Of a DNA stretch of 64,000 nucleotides, positions 35,848 through 46,000 are shown piece by piece. Position 1 is the stretch's first letter; each line of letters begins with the position of its first letter. The stretch comes from Cytospora piceicola (taxonomy: Eukaryota > Ascomycota > Sordariomycetes > Diaporthales > Cytosporaceae): assembly GCA_023375675.1 (NCBI GenBank), contig JALQBC010000012.1:744001-808000 (forward strand), in the 5' to 3' direction. Both the position numbers and the translations under genes were made by a program. The notes under the pieces were generated by a model. That model saw nothing but the letters and a program-made list of their open reading frames with translations. It was not told the origin of the DNA and did not search any database.

Positions 35848-36830
35848 GATAAACCTAGAGCTGAGCAGAAGCCTAAAGGTACGAAGCGTCGCAAAACGAA
35901 ATAGGCCGAGGAACTGGCCGGGTCGGCGTAGTTGCTGCGAGATAGAAAGGTTTTCGAGTGCGGACGTGACATTGACCATGGAGGGTATTGATTTCAGAAA
36001 CATGGCACGGTTTTAGGAAGTTAGCAAGTACCACATCGAAATATACCCGCGCGTGGGCTATCCTTCAGCACAATATGATCTCTTGACATGGCATTCGTGT
36101 AAGCGAGTGCGTTGATCCTACAGTCTGAAGGCAATCTCCTGAAATCTCTGGAGTCGACGTATCATCTTATATGAAAAGGTTAGCGCTGGTAGTCGAACTG
36201 GAGGGCAGTGATTTCATCTGTATTTGCTTGGCTTCTTTATAATTTCCGATGAACTAACTTCCTAATATTTGTTACATGATTCTCAGTTAACAAAACACCG
36301 CCAATGCAGGACCACAGGTCTCTGATGGGACCAACACTATTCAAGATACCACGATCTGGGACGAGATTACGCACCCTCATATTGGGCGTCGAATCTATTC
36401 TCGTCACAGACTACTGGGATATTAAAATCCGCTTTTGCTACCGACGTCGCCCATCAAATTTTGCTTCGAAATCCAGCAAAGGTATCAATGAACGTCAAGG
36501 TCAGCCATAAACGCCGAGGGCGAGCAATACGCTTCGGGCCTCCAAGGGTAAGCTTCCTGACTGAAGCCCACCAAATAGAAAGACGGAAAAAGAAACATTG
36601 CACACTCATATTCCCATTCCCTGCCCCGTTTGCCAATCCTTTCGCTCGCCTAGTATGCCTGGCCGTTTCGTTGTCCTGTTCCTAAACACCTAACCGAAGA
36701 TCAAAACACACCCTTCACATAAGCATAGTATCAAACCCGCTGCGATGCAATTTTCTCTCTGACGCCATTGCCTTACATCTCCCTGGAGGGGTCAGTAGTG
36801 GACGAAACCAAAAACGGAGCTCTCGAAGAC
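35848..36830. other. Convergent intergenic region
   Basis: About 980 bp between the 3' ends of the coiled-coil gene and the E2 gene. Only short chance frames are present. Confidence 0.5.
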
Positions 36831-38590
36831 CTACTCCATAGAAGCCTGGACTGTCCGGCGCAGCCGTTGGCGGTACTGCTTCTTCTCTTGGGTATTGCCC
36901 CAGTAGAGCTTGAAAGCTTCTGGGTACACCAAAGTCCGGGGATCATATGGCGGACTCTCCTCTTCCAGCATCTCGATGATTGCCTCCAGGTGAGTTTTCA
37001 TGTCTTCTCGTCGTGAGGGACTCGAATAATAACAAGGGGTTCCATCTGGGGCGATCCGGTGATGGAACAGCTTTGTGTCGAACTTGGCTCGAGGTTGTTC
37101 CTCAGGAAAGCGCGGACTGAGGTAGAGCTTGACGCGGAACAGACCGTCCTCCAGTGGGGTCATAGGCTTTCCTATGTATGTCAAGATCCAGACGAAAGGA
37201 TTTCCGCTATCCAGCTCCACGTGATGCGCCATGCCGTGCTGTTTGAAGTACTCCAGTATTTGCTCGTACTGGCGTCTCAGGTTCACGGTCACCGTCGCAT
37301 CCTTCATCTCAGGAGACATGCCTTGAACAGCCCACTGCTTGGCCTCGTCCTCCAGGACTTTCTTGATGTTGCGCAACCGTCGCTCCAGTTCGGTATAATG
37401 GAATTTGCCATCCATCGTATTTCCCTGGCCCTCAAAAGGCATCCTCGCAAATGACTGGCCGTCCTTGACTTCCTCCTTGGCTTTACGAATTGCTTCAAGG
37501 TAAGATTCGTAGTACCAGAGAAACCGACGTTTGCACAGGTCCTTGAAGGGCTCGAAGGGAGCACTGGAGTCATCCATGAGGCTTTCCATGTCCATTTCAT
37601 AGTCGTCCTTCTCAGATCCAGAAGGTCCAGTGACGCTGCCATCCGCACCGATTCCAAGATACTCCTCGAGACGCTGTATGACGGAAATGCGAAGCGTCTC
37701 GTGGCGGATCTGCTGAAAGTTTTAGTTTATAATCAGCAATGGGTAGACGTTGATTCGCACCTTCTGTACGTAGTCTTTCTGGTTCTTCTTGTCTTGCGAC
37801 TCATTGGCATCCTCGAAACCAGGCTCGTTTTCGTACGGATTGGATGACATCAGGCTCTGTATCGAGAGCAGGATCGACTCGAGACCCTGAGCAGATGACC
37901 ATTCTTCACCCCGCTCTCCGCGCCATGTTCTGTAACCCCGTTCAGCCTTTATACCAAATTGTTGATTCGCAGAAAGTAACGTACCCGAGGATGGACCTGT
38001 ATTGTGTCAGCAAGTAAACAATCATCCTGGTGAAGTATGGGAGGTTACCTACAGGCAAACCCGTCCTTGAGCGTAAATATTTGGGTTGAATCGACAACGA
38101 CCGCCGTTGGTGGTGACCGCATTTACACTGGGTGACTTTCGAGGGTAGTCTGGTAGAAGTGAATCAATATGGAGAAATCGAGTCCTTTCTCCTGTGTACA
38201 CTGACCTTTGTTAAACTTGAACGTGAACTGTATTGGGTTAGCATCGTTGTCACTAGAGAGAAGTTCGATTCGAGTTGCCCACCTCGAAGAAGCCAAACTC
38301 GTAGGGCGTCTCATGGGGACCGATGATGAGTGCCTTGACATTCCGAACGTCCACATCTCGACAGGCGACAGCCAGAGCTAGATACATGTTTAGCAGAGCA
38401 TAATGGCATGGGCAAGAATACCGTGCGTACATAGGTCGGAGTTCTTTTGGATGTCACTCAGCTCCTGGATGCATAAGTAGTTAGCATGGGTGGGTTGCAA
38501 ACAGAGGCCATGCTCGATACCGCGGCGTGTGACCCCGCAGTGAGCCTGCAAACATGCCTTCGTAATTCTGATGATGGATTGATCCGCCAT
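36831..38590 (-). CDS. Ubiquitin-conjugating E2 enzyme, UBE2Z-like, eight exons
   Basis: Exons: 38590-38558, 38464-38431, 38377-38283, 38227-38206, 38149-38053, 37996-37985, 37929-37761 and 37712-36831 (447 residues). The joined protein reads MADQSIIRITK-ELSDIQKNS, VKALIIGPHETPYEFGFFE, CRFNPNIYAQGRVCLSILGTW: an E2 fold with active-site Cys in VCLSILG. The segment after SILGTWRGERGEEWSSAQGL and the 250-residue C-terminal extension resemble the UBE2Z group of large class II E2s. Intron 1 uses GC (AAG|GCATGT) with branch GCTAACTAC. Exons 4 and 6 are 22 and 12 nt. The last intron ends in CAGCAG, so one Gln (residue 155) is optional. The other introns are 53-56 nt GT-AG. The divergent partner is rfc2. 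Confidence 0.9.
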
Positions 38591-39614
38591 GGCGGGCCAC
38601 GTCTCAGAATGTTGATGATAGAATGGTTCGCATAAGTCTGGTTCGCAACGCTTCTCTGAAATATGGGACTGTTCCCGTTGCCGGTTGTGGTTGAGTGCAG
38701 CTTGGTTTATGGGACAGCTGGTTGAGTGGTTGTTGGGAGTGTTGAAGGAAACCTTGGAAGTGGAAAGGAAGCTGATGGGCGCGACTCTGATGTTTGGAGA
38801 CAGTGGACCTCAAGCGGGAGCACTTGTGAGCTGAGAGCCTAAAAGCCAACAATGACCGGCCCTCGGTCCTCTAAATACTGCAGGCACCAGCAACCCCTCA
38901 AACAACACAATCAATCATCCTGGAGCCAGTCAATGAGCTGAACTACCTAGGTACCTTGGGAACCTGCGAGTCAAATGTCCAAATTTCAGCTTGAATTGAT
39001 GCGGGTCTTGACACCTGAATACTCAGATAATATCCTGCTGCATACCTAGGTACCTTCCCTAGGATAGGTACTTAAGTAGGTAGGTACCTACCCAAGCCTA
39101 GGTACCTCTAACGGTACCGAAGTTAATTGAAATACGAAGTCCAAGTACAAACCTAGGTAAACTAGGTAGTATCTCCCAGCGCCCCCAACAGGACGGTCAG
39201 TCTTCCGTTTTCTCAGGTAGCTATGAGCGTAGCTGTGAAGATGTCTATTCTATTCGAACACTCATATCAAAGTCCACTATGTACAACGCAGGTCTTGATT
39301 ATCTTTGGCAACCTTTGGCAATTCTCCTTTCATGATGCGGATCTATAGGTACTTAGCCAGGTATTTAGGTACCTGGTATAGGATGATTAAATCACTTAAG
39401 GAGGGGTACCCTTGCAACTTCCATGGGTTCCATATGGAGGGGCGGCCGCTAGACGCGTCTTCTGAACCTTGACGCGTAAATGGATTCTGGACTTCATCCA
39501 TTCTTTGCGGACAACACCATCAGCTATCTTCTAGTGTATATGATCCCATCTCGTGCACCCTTACCAGTCATCAAATTGATTGATCACGACGGATAGGTAC
39601 TCGCGACAACCGAA
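38591..39614. promoter_or_regulatory. Divergent promoter, E2 gene / rfc2, with palindrome cluster
   Basis: 1 kb between two start codons. From 38943 to 39175 and again near 39345-39375 it is packed with copies and half-copies of TACCTAGGTA and GGTACC (for example about 38944, 39047, 39087 and 39100). The upstream part also carries the 5' leader of the E2 gene. Whether the palindromes act as control sites is unknown. Confidence 0.5.
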
Positions 39615-40815
39615 ATGGCCAGTTTCTTTGACATCAAGGCTAGGAAAGCTGCTGCCGCCAACGGCGGAGGCAAGCAAGACAAAAAGACCAATGAGACCCC
39701 TAGAGCACAGCCCTGGGTAGAGAAATAGTATGTCAAACCGAGGCCTTGAGCAGTTTAGGAGGCCTTAGCTAAACCTGTACTCAACCAGCCGTCCAAAGAA
39801 ACTTGACGATGTCACTGCTCAAGACCACACGATCACCGTTCTACAGCGAACATTGCAAGCATCCAACCTACCTCACATGCTCTTCTACGGCCCACCAGGC
39901 ACCGGCAAGACTTCCACCGTCCTCGCCCTCGCGAAAGAACTCTATGGACCCGAGTTTGTGAAGCAGCGCGTCCTTGAGCTCAACGCCTCCGACGAGCGCG
40001 GCATCTCCATTGTCCGCGAGAAAGTCAAAGACTTTGCTCGCATGCAGCTGACCAACCCTCCGCCCGGCTACAAGGAGCGATATCCCTGCCCACCCTTCAA
40101 AATTATCATTCTGGACGAGGCCGACAGCATGACCCAAGACGCCCAGAGCGCTTTGCGAAGGACGATGGAGACGTACAGCAAGATCACCCGGTTCTGTCTG
40201 ATTTGCAATTACGTCACGCGCATCATTGACCCATTGGCAAGTCGTTGTAGCAAGTTCCGCTTCAAGAGCTTGGATCAGGGAAATGCGAAAAAGAGGCTTG
40301 AAGACATTGCGGACAAGGAGGGCGTCCAGCTTGAGGACGGTGCGGTGGACGCGCTGATCAAGTGCAGTGAGGGTGACTTGCGGAAGGCCATCACTTATTT
40401 GCAGAGCGCGGCGCGGTTGGTAGGCGCAGGCGCGACTACCAGCGGTGAAAGTGATGAAATGGACGTGGACGCGAAACCGGTGACGGTCAAGATTGTGGAG
40501 GATATCGCTGGTGTGATACCTGATACCACGATCGACAGACTGGTCAAGGCGATCCGGCCACGCTCGTCTGGAGAGACTTATTCCTCTGTGTCCAAAGTTG
40601 TGGAGGACATGGTTGCTGATGGCTGGAGCGCAGGTCAGGTGGTCACTCAACTTTACCAGACAGTCGTATATGACGAGACGATTCCGGATATCCAGAAAAA
40701 CCAGATTGTCATGGTGTTCTCTGAGGTGGACAAGCGCCTTGTTGATGGGGCCGATGAGCATCTCTCGATTCTCGACCTGTCCCTCCGCATCTCAAATATC
40801 ATGGCTGGACGGTAG
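39615..40815 (+). CDS. rfc2: Replication factor C subunit Rfc2 (clamp loader)
   Basis: Exons 39615-39727 and 39789-40815; the 61-nt intron (GTATGT...CCAG) splits the Tyr codon of PWVEKY-RPKKLDD. The product is 379 residues. AAA+ motifs: [11 protein letters not shown] (Walker A, about 85), [15 protein letters not shown] (Walker B) and the RFC-type SRC motif in [11 protein letters not shown]. The stretch [19 protein letters not shown] and the C-terminal collar fit S. cerevisiae Rfc2 (human RFC4). It works in the heteropentamer that loads PCNA at primer ends and is also part of checkpoint and cohesion loaders. An acidic insert ([14 protein letters not shown]) sits before the collar. Its 3' end lies 148 bp from the convergent next gene. 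Confidence 0.95.
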
Positions 40816-40963
40816 GGCCAACAGCCATTGATGATGTACTGATGACTGGGCGAGCACTGGACGATACGCATGATGGGCAAATATTGGCGTGGTGATACAT
40901 GGCGTGCAAAATGACGGTAGCAATTTGGCTTTCAACGACGCTTCATTACTAAATAATTCGCAA

Positions 40964-42550
40964 CTATTTACGAGGAGAGTCTTCGGCATTGATAAGACCG
41001 AGACTGCCCTCCAGAGTTGACCAGATATCCTTCTTCTCTTTGATTGCATTGCTCTTGCTCCTGGCACGTTTGCCAGCCGTGTACCCCTCCTTTGGAGTCT
41101 GTGACCCTACCAGCCATATGTCGTCCACCGTGGTATGTTCGTCGGCTGACTCGTCCCCTTCGTTGGCGTTCCGGCCAAGCAGCTGGTCAATTTCAGCCAA
41201 GTATTTGGTGGAGCCTTCAAGAGCCACCTGGCCTTCCTCAATCTTCTCCGCCACATCTTCCAATGTAGCAAGCTTCGCCGAATCAGCCGCAGAAACCCAG
41301 GGCTGCACACGTTGAGTGATGTTGTGTGAACCTTTTCCAAACTGTTTCCCACTTAACCTGTGGCCTCGTCTTGATGCGCCAGGCACAGAATGAGCGGGCA
41401 GCAACTGGCTTTCTTCAGCAAGATGATCCAAGGCTCGGATAGATTCTTCTGTTGTTTTTGAGAGGAAATGACTCAGATAAGATTTCTGTGCAATCGCGGC
41501 CTTCTGTTCTTGAGCAAGAGATATAAGGTTCTCAATGTAAGGCGTGATGAGATGGCTCGAATGTGCTGCTGGCATTGCACTTCCGAGTCTGGCTGTCTCC
41601 TTGTTTCCTTGTGGCGGCTTGATAGTGAGTTGCGGGCTCTGGCCTACCAACTGGACGAGATCCTGGCGTGCAGCAACATAGCATGCGTACTTCTCTTTGA
41701 TCTGGGCAAGTTGCTCGTTCATATGCTCCTTGTCGACCTTGCCTTCCCGTCCTCCGCCAGCGTCCCCCTGATCCGGCTGCGGATCATCACTTTCAGATAC
41801 CTTGCCTAACTCCATCTCCATCCAGCTGATGAGCTCATTACGAGTCGTACTAAGAGCTGCAAGCTTCGCGCCTTCGCTAACCTTTCCTGGCGACGCGGTC
41901 GAGCGAGACTTTACCTCCTCCAGGAGCTGTTCCTCATTTCTCAATAGCAGTTTGGACCGTAGAACTGCCTTCTCCAAGCGGTCGACGAGGGCCTCTAGAT
42001 CCGTCTTGGTCGAATCCGTATCTACCGCAAACCCGCTCATGACAGTTTTGGGAACATCGGGCAACTGACAGGCATCTTCGAAGATTGCGTTCGGTTGCAG
42101 GAATCCTGGCGAGGCAGCGGGCTTCTGGCTCAAGAGTTCCAGGTACTTTTCGACAGTCTGGAGCCTCTCCTGTTTGAGCTTGAGCTTGATAGTCGTGACA
42201 TGTTCTTCCAACCGACCGGCGTTATTGAGGCTGATGGGTCCGGCACTCTCGTCTTCCTGTCTAGCATGTTGGTGCTTCTGACTGACCGTCTGATACTCTT
42301 TCTGGGCTTTAACGTTCGCATGGAGCGCTTTGATATACTCTCTCTGCAGCCCACGAACGTCAGACGTGGACTTAATAATAGTACAGTCCGGTTCTGCTAA
42401 AGCGAGGAGACCAGATTGTGGGCCATTTTCATAAGACGAGTGAAGGTGTAAGGCCAGGACTCTTCGTATGTGTTCGGTCTCCTCTCTTGATCTAATGTAA
42501 GGCCCCAATGCATTTCGCACTGCCTGAACCGTCTCCTGCGCGGAACTCAT
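40964..42550 (-). CDS. Coiled-coil protein of unknown function, 528 aa
   Basis: Intronless. ATG 42550 (MSSAQETVQAVRNALG) is preferred; an in-frame ATG at 42592 would add 14 residues of leader-like sequence. Long helical, heptad-like regions lie at about 60-130 and 190-240 and again at 285-310 and 430-460 (LEEHVTTIKLKLKQERLQ, LVDRLEKAVLRSKLLLRN). The C-terminus has acidic and basic tails (TVDDIWLVG, KRARSKSNAIKEKKD). The architecture recalls subunits of microtubule or kinetochore complexes such as augmin, but I see no diagnostic motif, so the function is left open. Convergent with rfc2 and divergent from brr2. Confidence 0.8.
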   Translation of the reverse strand: MSSAQETVQAVRNALGPYIRSREETEHIRRVLALHLHSSYENGPQSGLLALAEPDCTIIKSTSDVRGLQREYIKALHANVKAQKEYQTVSQKHQHARQEDESAGPISLNNAGRLEEHVTTIKLKLKQERLQTVEKYLELLSQKPAASPGFLQPNAIFEDACQLPDVPKTVMSGFAVDTDSTKTDLEALVDRLEKAVLRSKLLLRNEEQLLEEVKSRSTASPGKVSEGAKLAALSTTRNELISWMEMELGKVSESDDPQPDQGDAGGGREGKVDKEHMNEQLAQIKEKYACYVAARQDLVQLVGQSPQLTIKPPQGNKETARLGSAMPAAHSSHLITPYIENLISLAQEQKAAIAQKSYLSHFLSKTTEESIRALDHLAEESQLLPAHSVPGASRRGHRLSGKQFGKGSHNITQRVQPWVSAADSAKLATLEDVAEKIEEGQVALEGSTKYLAEIDQLLGRNANEGDESADEHTTVDDIWLVGSQTPKEGYTAGKRARSKSNAIKEKKDIWSTLEGSLGLINAEDSPRK

Positions 42551-43005
42551 GTTGGGCGTTTGTTTGAAGTTGAGCGTGTTTACCCATCGCATACTGTGTA
42601 GTATGAATACCTAGGTAGCCTTATTTACACAGCACCTTCTGAGTCGCGTGCAGGGTGCATTTAGCGACCCCCTGTCACTTTTGAACCGTCAGAATTATTA
42701 GATGTACTAGGCTCTTTCTATGAATCTTCATCAACCCAACATCAATCCAACAATCACCAAAGCACCACCATACTTCTTCACTGGGAACCTCTATTCTGGC
42801 CTCAGTCACTGGTGCCTTAATGAAATAATCGGAACTCGACTTTTCGGTGTGCTAGGTCACCGGATCATTGTCGCTACTCCGTGGCAATCTTCTGCCTACA
42901 CCTACCTGCCTTTAAAACCGACCTGTCGCGTCTCGAACACCTCGAGCTTATCTTGAAACACCTCGAAAACAGGCCCACTAGCTGCACAGACTTCCCACTG
43001 TCAAG
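42551..43005. promoter_or_regulatory. Divergent promoter, coiled-coil gene / brr2
   Basis: 455 bp between start codons. It contains a TACCTAGGTA palindrome at about 42608. The part before brr2 is C/T-rich leader. Confidence 0.5.
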
Positions 43006-46000
43006 ATGTCTGGCGACAACTACCAGCGCGATGTGTCGCAGTACAAGTACTCGGCGATGTCCAATCTGGTTCTCCAGGCGGACCGTCGATTTGTGACGCG
43101 CCGGACGGATGAAGCCACCGGCGACCCAGAGTCTCTGGCAGGACGACTCTCGATACAGGAGATGGGCGGTCGCGTCGCCCGAGATGCCGCACCGAAACAG
43201 AAACGATCGAATCTACCGAACGTGGAACGAGGCTCGGTCAGAGATGGCGAGGATATCTTGCGCCAGCAGCAGAAGAAGAAGGGCGCGGACCTGTCAAGAG
43301 GAGGTGTTCTGTCAGGCGCGGAAGCCTTGGTGGAGGGCATTCGATACCGACCTCGAACACAGACGACAAGAGCAACTTTCGACTTCATATTAACCATCGT
43401 GGCCAACAACCTCGGCGACGTGCCCCAGGAGGTAGTGCGCAGTGCTGCTGATGCTACCCTGGAATATCTCAAGGACGAAGACCTGAAGGACTTCGACAAG
43501 AAGAAGGAGATCGACGACCTCCTCGGCGTCACATTGAATCCAAAAGAGTTCAACGAGTTGGTCAACCTGGGCAAGAAGATCACGGACTATGACGCGGAAG
43601 ACGAGGACGAGGATATGAACGGTGCCGAGGATGACCAAGAGATCGACGAACGTCAGGGTGTTGCTGTTGCCTTCGATGAGGAAGATGAAGATGACGAGGG
43701 AATCCTGGATGAAGTTAGGGAAGAATCCTCGGAAGACGAAGACGAAGAAGATCAACCAGGCCTCGACGAAGAAGCTACAGCCGGCGCCGCGGAAGACGGA
43801 GACGAGGCCGAGGCCGGACTTGCCGACGGCGATGCCATGGTTATCGACTCTGCTCCAGCAGGCAAGGCGCAGAAGAAGACCAAGGAAACCAACTACATAC
43901 CCGCTTTCCAAATAGATGCTTTTTGGTTGCAGCGGCAAATAGGTCGACTATATCCAGACGCCCATATACAACACGACAAGACGATCCAAGCTTTGCGTAT
44001 CCTGTCGGGAGAGCCAGATGAAGAGGGTGGCGAAGACAAGCAACTTAGAGAAATTGAGAATGATCTCATGGAACTTTTTGACTACGACCACCACGAGGTC
44101 GTTCAAGAGCTCATGTTGAATAGGGAAAAGGTTGTATGGCTCACAAGACTGACCAGGGCCGAGGGTGCTGAGGAGCGCGAGACAATCGAGCGTGAAATGG
44201 CATCAGAAGGCTTGCAATGGATTCTCGACGAACTTCAAGGAAAAACTGGCGAGGAGAAAAAGGGCAAGCTGGAGATCAAGATGGACCTCGACCAGCCTGA
44301 ACTCAAGGAGGAGCCAAAGCAGGAACGTACAGAAGGTCAGCTGAAAGGTGGCCTCCCGCCCAAGAAGCTGATCAACTTGGAGAACCTCGTCTTTGACCAA
44401 GGAAACCATTTGATGACGAACCCAAAGGTGCGGCTACCCGAGGGCTCTACAAAACGGGCTGGAAAAGGTTATGAAGAGATCCACGTCCCGCCGCCCAAGA
44501 AGCGAAGCGACCCCAGCGACAACCTGATCCCCATCTCTCAGCTGCCGGAATGGGCCCGGGAACCTTTCAAGTCAGTCAAGTCTCTCAACAAGATCCAGTC
44601 CAAATGTTACCCATCAGCTTTCGAGGATGACGGGAACATGCTCGTCTGTGCGCCCACCGGTTCCGGAAAGACGAATGTGGCATTTTTGGCGATGCTCCGA
44701 GAGATTGGCAAGCACCGAGATCCTGAGACAGGGGAGATCGACCTGGACTCGTTCAAGATTGTCAGCATTGCCCCCTTGAAGGCCCTGGTGCAGGAGCAGG
44801 TTGGCAACTTCGGCGCCCGGCTGGCTCCTTATGGCATCAAGGTGTCTGAGTTGACGGGTGACCGCCAACTCACCAAGCAGCAAATCGCTGAAACCCAAGT
44901 CATTGTCACGACTCCTGAGAAGTGGGACGTCATCACCCGCAAGGCCACCGATACGTCTTACACCAACCTGGTGCGGCTGATTTGTATCGATGAGATCCAC
45001 CTTCTCCACGATGACCGTGGTCCTGTCCTTGAGAGTATTGTCAGTCGTACAATCCGTAAGACCGAGCAAACAGGAGAACCTGTGCGAATTCTGGGTTTGT
45101 CGGCCACCCTTCCGAATTACAGGGATGTCGCCAGCTTCCTTCGGGTTGATCCCGAGAAGGGTATGTTCCATTTCGATGGTTCATACAGACCTTGCCCTCT
45201 GCGTCAAGAGTTCATCGGTATAACGGAGAGGAAGCCGATTAAGCAGCTGAAGGTGATGAACGACGTCACTTACAACAAAGTCCTGGAGCACGTTGGCAAG
45301 AATCGGAACCAGATGCTCATTTTCGTGCACTCACGGAAGGAGACCGCAAAGACTGCACGTTATGTTCGTGATAAAGCGCTTGAGAACGATACCATTAATC
45401 AAATTCTCAAGAGCGATGTCGGAAGCCGAGAGATTTTGCAAGATGCGTCAGATCAAGCAACTGATAAGGATTTGAAGGACATACTTCCTTATGGCTTTGG
45501 TATTCATCATGCTGGTATGAGCCGTGCCGACAGGACCGATGTCGAGGATCTCTTCTCAGGTGGACACATTCAGGTACTAGTCTGTACGGCCACGCTCGCT
45601 TGGGGTGTCAACTTGCCCGCGCATACAGTCATCATCAAGGGCACACAGGTTTACTCTCCAGAAAAGGGTAGCTGGGTGGAGCTTAGTCCGCAGGATGTGC
45701 TTCAGATGCTGGGTCGTGCTGGACGGCCGCAGTTCGACACTTTTGGCGAGGGTATCATCCTCACCACTCAAGGCGAGATGCAGTATTACCTGTCCCTCAT
45801 GAACCAGCAGCTACCCATTGAAAGTCAGCTTGTTAGCCGTCTTGTGGACAATCTAAACGCGGAGGTCGTCCTAGGCAATGTGCGCACTCGAGACGAGGGT
45901 GTCGATTGGTTGGGGTACACATATCTTTTCGTCAGGATGCTCAGGTCACCGGGTCTTTACAGTGTTGGCGTCGAGTATGAAGATGATGAGGGGCTGGAAC

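Noticed and set aside
39868..40761. 297-codon antisense frame inside rfc2
   Set aside because: Mirror frame of the strongly conserved Rfc2 coding sequence; composition explained by codon bias.
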